A stretch of 64,000 nucleotides of DNA from assembly GCF_013393385.1 (NCBI RefSeq), contig NZ_AP023239.1, positions 1,426,001 to 1,490,000 on the forward strand, written 5' to 3'. Position 1 is the first letter of the stretch. Each line of letters starts with the position of its first letter. The position numbers and the translations under genes are program-made. This document shows, one piece after another, positions 60,980-64,000 of the stretch. The notes beneath the pieces are model-generated. The model did not search any database and had not been told where the DNA came from. It saw nothing but the letters and a program-made list of their open reading frames with translations. Source of the stretch: Paenibacillus sp. URB8-2 (GTDB taxonomy: Bacteria > Bacillota > Bacilli > Paenibacillales > Paenibacillaceae).

Positions 60980-61162
60980 ATGAATTCTCAAGCCGTACAT
61001 CCTGAAGGCAGAGGTCCGATCGACGTCCAGTTGACTCCCGACGAGGCTCTTGCGCTTACAGGCGTTGAATTTAAGGGGAATCCGAAGATTAAGACTGAAG
61101 CGCAGCGCAAAATCCGCAACGCTTTCGAGAAGACATTTGATTTTAACTCCGAAGCAAGATAG
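60980..61162 (+). CDS. Small orphan protein
   Basis: 60 residues. Support: GAGGTGAT seven bases before the ATG, a good promoter 100 bases upstream and a terminator 50 bases after the stop. The sequence has an acidic N-terminal half (VQLTPDEALALTGVEF) and a basic helical half (KTEAQRKIRNAFEKTFDF). There is no span, signal or cysteine. I do not recognise the family. Confidence 0.65.
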   Translation: MNSQAVHPEGRGPIDVQLTPDEALALTGVEFKGNPKIKTEAQRKIRNAFEKTFDFNSEAR

Positions 61163-61209
61163 ACTATGAGTTGTTGAAATTAGGGACCCCAATTCCAAAT
61201 ACAACAGGG

Positions 61210-61267
61210 AAGGAATTTCCTTTGCTTTCGCCGCTGGCGGGAGTTCGGGAAATTCCTTTTTCTTTTT
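61210..61267 (+). terminator. Terminator after the small orphan gene
   Basis: AAGGAATTTCC and GGAAATTCCTT form an 11-bp stem, with CGCC / GGCG inside, followed by TTTTTCTTTTTC. Confidence 0.88.
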
Positions 61268-61374
61268 CGTTTTTTCATCTTTACTTTTTGCAGTAAGTTA
61301 GGCACAATATTGCAGTTGACAGTGATTAAACTGAAATGTTGAAAATCCAATTCATCCCATTGCAAGGCTTTCTT

Positions 61375-61473
61375 GAAATATCAGAAAGTATAAGCTTCGC
61401 GCTTATCCTTGACCTGATATTTCTACGAGAAACGGTGCCGTCTTCTGAAAGACGGCGATGCCGTTTCTTCTTG
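61375..61473. repeat. Bipartite palindromic repeat, copy C
   Basis: Hairpin 1 has outer arms AAATATCAG (61376-61384) and CTGATATTT (61414-61422) and inner arms ATAAGC / GCTTAT around TTCGC. Hairpin 2 has AGAAACGG (61428) and CCGTTTCT (ending 61468) with an inner GTCTT / AAGAC stem. It ends 34 bases before the trmB start codon. Confidence 0.78.
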
Positions 61474-61506
61474 ACTAAATTTTGTTGGATATTGAAAGGA
61501 GTAAAC

Positions 61507-62220
61507 ATGCGTTTACGCGGAAGAAAAGGAATACGCGAAAGTCTGGAGCAGCAGACCGATCTGGTCGTGCTCGACCCTCGCAGCCACAAAGGACAATGGG
61601 CCGGAGTTTTTGGAAACGACCGCCCGATTTATGTCGAGTTCGGAATGGGAAAAGGGCAGTTCATCAGCCGGATGAGCCGCAAGTACCCGGAGATCAATTT
61701 CATCGGCGTGGATATGTACGATGAGCTGATCCGCCGCGCCGCGGAAAAAGCCCGGAACGAATGGGAACCGGAGGGGCTGGAAACGCCGCCGAATCTGAAA
61801 CTCGCGCTGGCCAATATCGACTATGCGGAGGAAGTGTTCGCTGAGGGAGAACTGCAGCGCATTTATCTGAACTTCAGCGATCCCTGGCCGAAAACGAAGC
61901 ATGCCCGCCGCAGATTGACGCATCCCCGTTTTTTGGACAAGTACCGCGGGCTGCTCAACCCTCTGGGGGAAATTCATTTGAAGACGGATTCGCGCAGTCT
62001 GTTCGAATTTTCCCTGAACGCCTTTGCCGACTACGGCCTGCAGATGACGAACATTTCGCTGGATCTGCACGCGGGAGGCATTAACGAGGAGCATGTCATG
62101 ACCGAATATGAAACCAAGTTCGTCGGCCAGGGCATACAGATCCACCGCTGCGAGGCGATTGTCGGAACAGAAGCGCTGGAACGCTATCAAGCCTTGCGTT
62201 TGGACAAATACAGACTATAA
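61507..62220 (+). CDS. trmB: tRNA (guanine46-N7)-methyltransferase
   Basis: 237 residues from the ATG at 61507, which follows AAAGGAG; the frame extends upstream across the repeat but that part is not coding-like. TrmB hallmarks are MRLRGRKG, VEFGMGKGQFI (SAM motif), GVDMYDELI and NFSDPWPKTKHARRRLTHPRFL. It methylates G46 in the variable loop of several tRNAs. The repeat in its leader could be transcribed as part of the 5' untranslated region. Confidence 0.96.
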   Translation: MRLRGRKGIRESLEQQTDLVVLDPRSHKGQWAGVFGNDRPIYVEFGMGKGQFISRMSRKYPEINFIGVDMYDELIRRAAEKARNEWEPEGLETPPNLKLALANIDYAEEVFAEGELQRIYLNFSDPWPKTKHARRRLTHPRFLDKYRGLLNPLGEIHLKTDSRSLFEFSLNAFADYGLQMTNISLDLHAGGINEEHVMTEYETKFVGQGIQIHRCEAIVGTEALERYQALRLDKYRL

Positions 62221-62280
62221 CCCGGGATTGCCGCTGCTTGAAAGGCAAATGGCAGCCGCCGGAAGATAGCATACCTATAA

Positions 62281-62326
62281 CAAAAGAGGGTCCTTCAGCC
62301 TAGGCCGGCAGAACCCTCTTTTGTTA
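62281..62326 (+). terminator. Terminator after trmB
   Basis: AAAAGAGGGT and ACCCTCTTTT form a 10-bp stem with the palindrome GCCTAGGC in the loop, followed by TGTT. The next ~190 bases, up to the PAP2 gene, have no visible gene. Confidence 0.82.
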
Positions 62327-62513
62327 TCTCTCCATTCAATTTGGCTTCGGGCGCTTAGCCTCGTTTTTTCAGAAGATTGTCCACGATCTCCGGCCGATGC
62401 CGGTGAACAATATTTTTTGCAGGCCGGGTATAAAAAAGCCGGTGCAGGGCAAGCGTGGTAAGAATGATTAACGAATTCCGTTCTGTAAAACATAGCATGT
62501 CTGGAACGCGGCC

Positions 62514-63041
62514 TCAACTCCACAAGGCGACCGTGCCTGCAGCGACCGCGGCGCCGATCAGAGCGCCTGCCGCCACATCGGAGGGATAATGGAGCCCAAG
62601 ATAGATCCGTGAGAATCCCACCGTCATGGCCAGCGGAAGCAGAATGAAGGCCAGAGCGGGAAACGCCGCCATATAAGGCACAGTGGAGGCGAAGATGGCC
62701 GTCGTATGCCCGGACGGAAACGAATGGTCCTTGAGCGGATTGCGGAACGTATTCGTTCCGGGCATCGCCAGGTAAGGACGGGCCCGAGGATACAGCTTTT
62801 TGGCGACGGCGACGGGAAGATGGCTGACGGCCAGGGCGATCAGCGCCTGAAGGGCAGGCAGCTTTAACTGGGGCGGGGCAAACGCCCACACCAGAAGGCT
62901 GATCCCGACGCTGGCGGTCGCTCCGCCCAGATGGGTCAGATAAAAGAGCCAGAAATTCAGATGACGGTTGTGCAGCCGTCCGTTGATCCAATGAAACAGG
63001 CGCCGCTCTGCAGTAAGCAATTTTAACATTTTAGGTCTCAT
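62514..63041 (-). CDS. PAP2-family membrane phosphatase
   Basis: 175 residues from the ATG at 63041 with GGAGGGA eight bases upstream. The three phosphatase motifs are present: KKLYPRARPY, FPSGHT and SRIYLGLHYPSDVAAG. Five hydrophobic spans are apparent, so the active site faces outward. Related enzymes dephosphorylate undecaprenyl pyrophosphate or phosphatidic/phosphatidylglycerol phosphate; which one applies cannot be told. Confidence 0.92.
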   Translation of the reverse strand: MRPKMLKLLTAERRLFHWINGRLHNRHLNFWLFYLTHLGGATASVGISLLVWAFAPPQLKLPALQALIALAVSHLPVAVAKKLYPRARPYLAMPGTNTFRNPLKDHSFPSGHTTAIFASTVPYMAAFPALAFILLPLAMTVGFSRIYLGLHYPSDVAAGALIGAAVAAGTVALWS

Positions 63042-63327
63042 AGTGGTCCCTCCGTTAGTAACGGCAGCCGGATAACCGGCCTTAATTAGGATAACCCGCT
63101 TTAGCCTGTACAACTAACATCATCATACTTTTTTGCAAGAGCCGATTTCAAGAAAAAGGTCGGTTTTGCGCGAAAAATGACAGCTTTGACTTAGAGTGCC
63201 ATTAAGCCGTACAATGATTCAAGCGGTCTTTCCACGTTTATATGGTAACAGAGAAAATCAAGCGTTTTGTAAAGTTGGGACACTGGGAAGAAATACCATA
63301 TCAGCGGTATATATAAAAAAGGCTAAG

Positions 63328-63353
63328 CCCGCTGAGAATACCCGCTGAGAATA
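63328..63353. repeat. Perfect tandem 13-base repeat
   Basis: CCCGCTGAGAATA occurs twice in direct succession in the leader region of the glycosyltransferase gene. Otherwise 63042-63463 is AT-rich, non-coding in all frames examined, with a small ATACC / GGTAT inverted repeat near 63295. Confidence 0.7.
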
Positions 63354-63463
63354 AAAGCGGATTTCTCGTCTGAAGTTCAAGCTTGCAACAAAAGGGTCAT
63401 TAACCGCGTTCTAAGGTCAAAGAAAAAAAGAACCTGAACCAAAAAAAGGGGGCATCAAAGGAT

Positions 63464-64000
63464 CATGACAGATGCAATTTTTGTAACGCTCCAAGTGGTC
63501 TTGGCGTTAATCGCGATTTATCAGTTCGGATTCTCGTTGTTCGGACTGCGCAAGAAAAAGAAAAAGGAGTTGTTCCCTCCGCAAAAATCGTTTGCGGTGC
63601 TCGTGGCAGCGCATAACGAACAAGAAGTGGTCGGAGCGCTCATGGAAAATTTGAAGCAGCTGAATTATCCGAAAGAACTTTACGACGTATTCGTCATCTG
63701 CGATAACTGTACGGACGCAACGGCCCGCATTGTTCGGGAGCATGGCATGAACGCCTGCGTCCGAACCAATAATAACCTGAGAGGCAAAGGCTACGCCATC
63801 GAGTGGATGCTGGGGAACCTTTGGGAGATGCCGCGCCAATACGATGCCGTCGTGATGTTCGATGCGGACAATCTGGCCCATACCGATTTCCTGATGGAGA
63901 TGAACAACGATCTCTGTTCCGGCGCAAAAGTCATCCAAGGCTACATCGATACGAAGAATCCCGAGGATTCTTGGATCACCGCAGCCTATGGCATCTCTTA
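63464..64000 (+). CDS. Family 2 glycosyltransferase (3' partial)
   Basis: The frame opens at ATG 63464 and is still open at the window edge (179 codons). A GGGGG stretch lies about ten bases upstream. One N-terminal membrane span (~4-28) is followed by a basic KKKKK patch and the GT-A domain: SFAVLVAAHNEQEVVGALM, VICDNCTDATA and the metal-binding DxD in MFDADN. The closest general pattern is that of membrane-associated polysaccharide synthase-type glycosyltransferases. The product is not predictable from this half. Confidence 0.88.

Noticed and set aside
61336..61506. N-terminal extension of TrmB
   Set aside because: The extension translates the palindromic repeat; the ATG at 61507 has AAAGGAG and begins with the family's MRLRGRKG.
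1..64000. tRNA, rRNA, CRISPR array, insertion sequence or prophage
   Set aside because: No cloverleaf-like or rRNA sequence, no regularly spaced direct repeats, and no transposase, integrase or phage structural gene could be recognised by eye. A tRNAscan/Infernal run would be needed to exclude small RNAs fully.

Overview
The window looks like chromosomal DNA from a Bacillota bacterium of the Paenibacillus type. This is inferred from gene content and style, not from any database search. The signs are strong AGGAGG-type ribosome binding sites, moderately high GC coding DNA, two YesM/YesN-type sensor-regulator pairs next to CUT1 sugar ABC transporters, and Bacillales genes such as luxS, lplJ, the mnmL/mnmM (ytqA/ytqB) pair and a yqkE-like gene. 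No rRNA, tRNA, CRISPR array, intact transposase or prophage was seen.

Layout. 1-3946: the end of a CUT1 sugar transport operon (binding protein cut by the window edge, two permeases) followed by a nucleoside hydrolase. 4021-5059: an acetyltransferase, then two tandem copies of a bipartite palindromic repeat. 5060-12460: a sulfur amino acid block, with luxS plus a short-chain dehydrogenase on the minus strand. Divergent from them lies a plus-strand run of metQ, an aminotransferase, metN, metI, a glycerol-dehydrogenase-like enzyme and the MTA/SAH nucleosidase gene, closed by a strong terminator. 12496-14237: a HAD phosphatase and a membrane hydrolase.

14476-29383 holds two consecutive sugar-sensing modules. 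Each has a histidine kinase, an AraC-type response regulator, a lipoprotein binding protein and two permeases; the second ends in a GH13 alpha-glucosidase. All three binding protein-permease junctions in the window carry a perfect hairpin, which probably favours expression of the binding protein. Likely CcpA (cre) sites precede both complete binding-protein genes.

29480-41695: lipoate ligase; a MocR regulator followed by D-Ala-D-Ala ligase and a PatA-like aminotransferase (a DdlR-like arrangement); a chemotaxis receptor; a peptidase; a metallo-hydrolase; small regulators; and a polysaccharide deacetylase whose 3' end runs into a decayed MFS transporter. 41893-46943: an AT-rich methyltransferase, a phosphodiesterase, two acetyltransferases, a HAD hydrolase, and an ECF sigma/anti-sigma pair with a plausible autoregulated promoter. 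47164-56925: ApbE, a gene-poor stretch with old repeat debris, a FrnE-like thiol oxidoreductase, RecQ, a B12-binding radical SAM protein, an acetyltransferase, a nucleotidyltransferase, a frameshifted methyltransferase and an intact relative of it. 57014-64000: a lipase-like hydrolase, manA, the tRNA wobble-modification pair mnmM/mnmL, a small orphan ORF, trmB (with another copy of the palindromic repeat in its leader), a PAP2 phosphatase and the start of a family 2 glycosyltransferase.

The most distinctive points are the two-part repeat family with compensatory base changes, the metNIQ operon carrying an aminotransferase and a keto-acid-reductase-like gene, the DdlR-like cell wall cluster, and several traces of gene decay.
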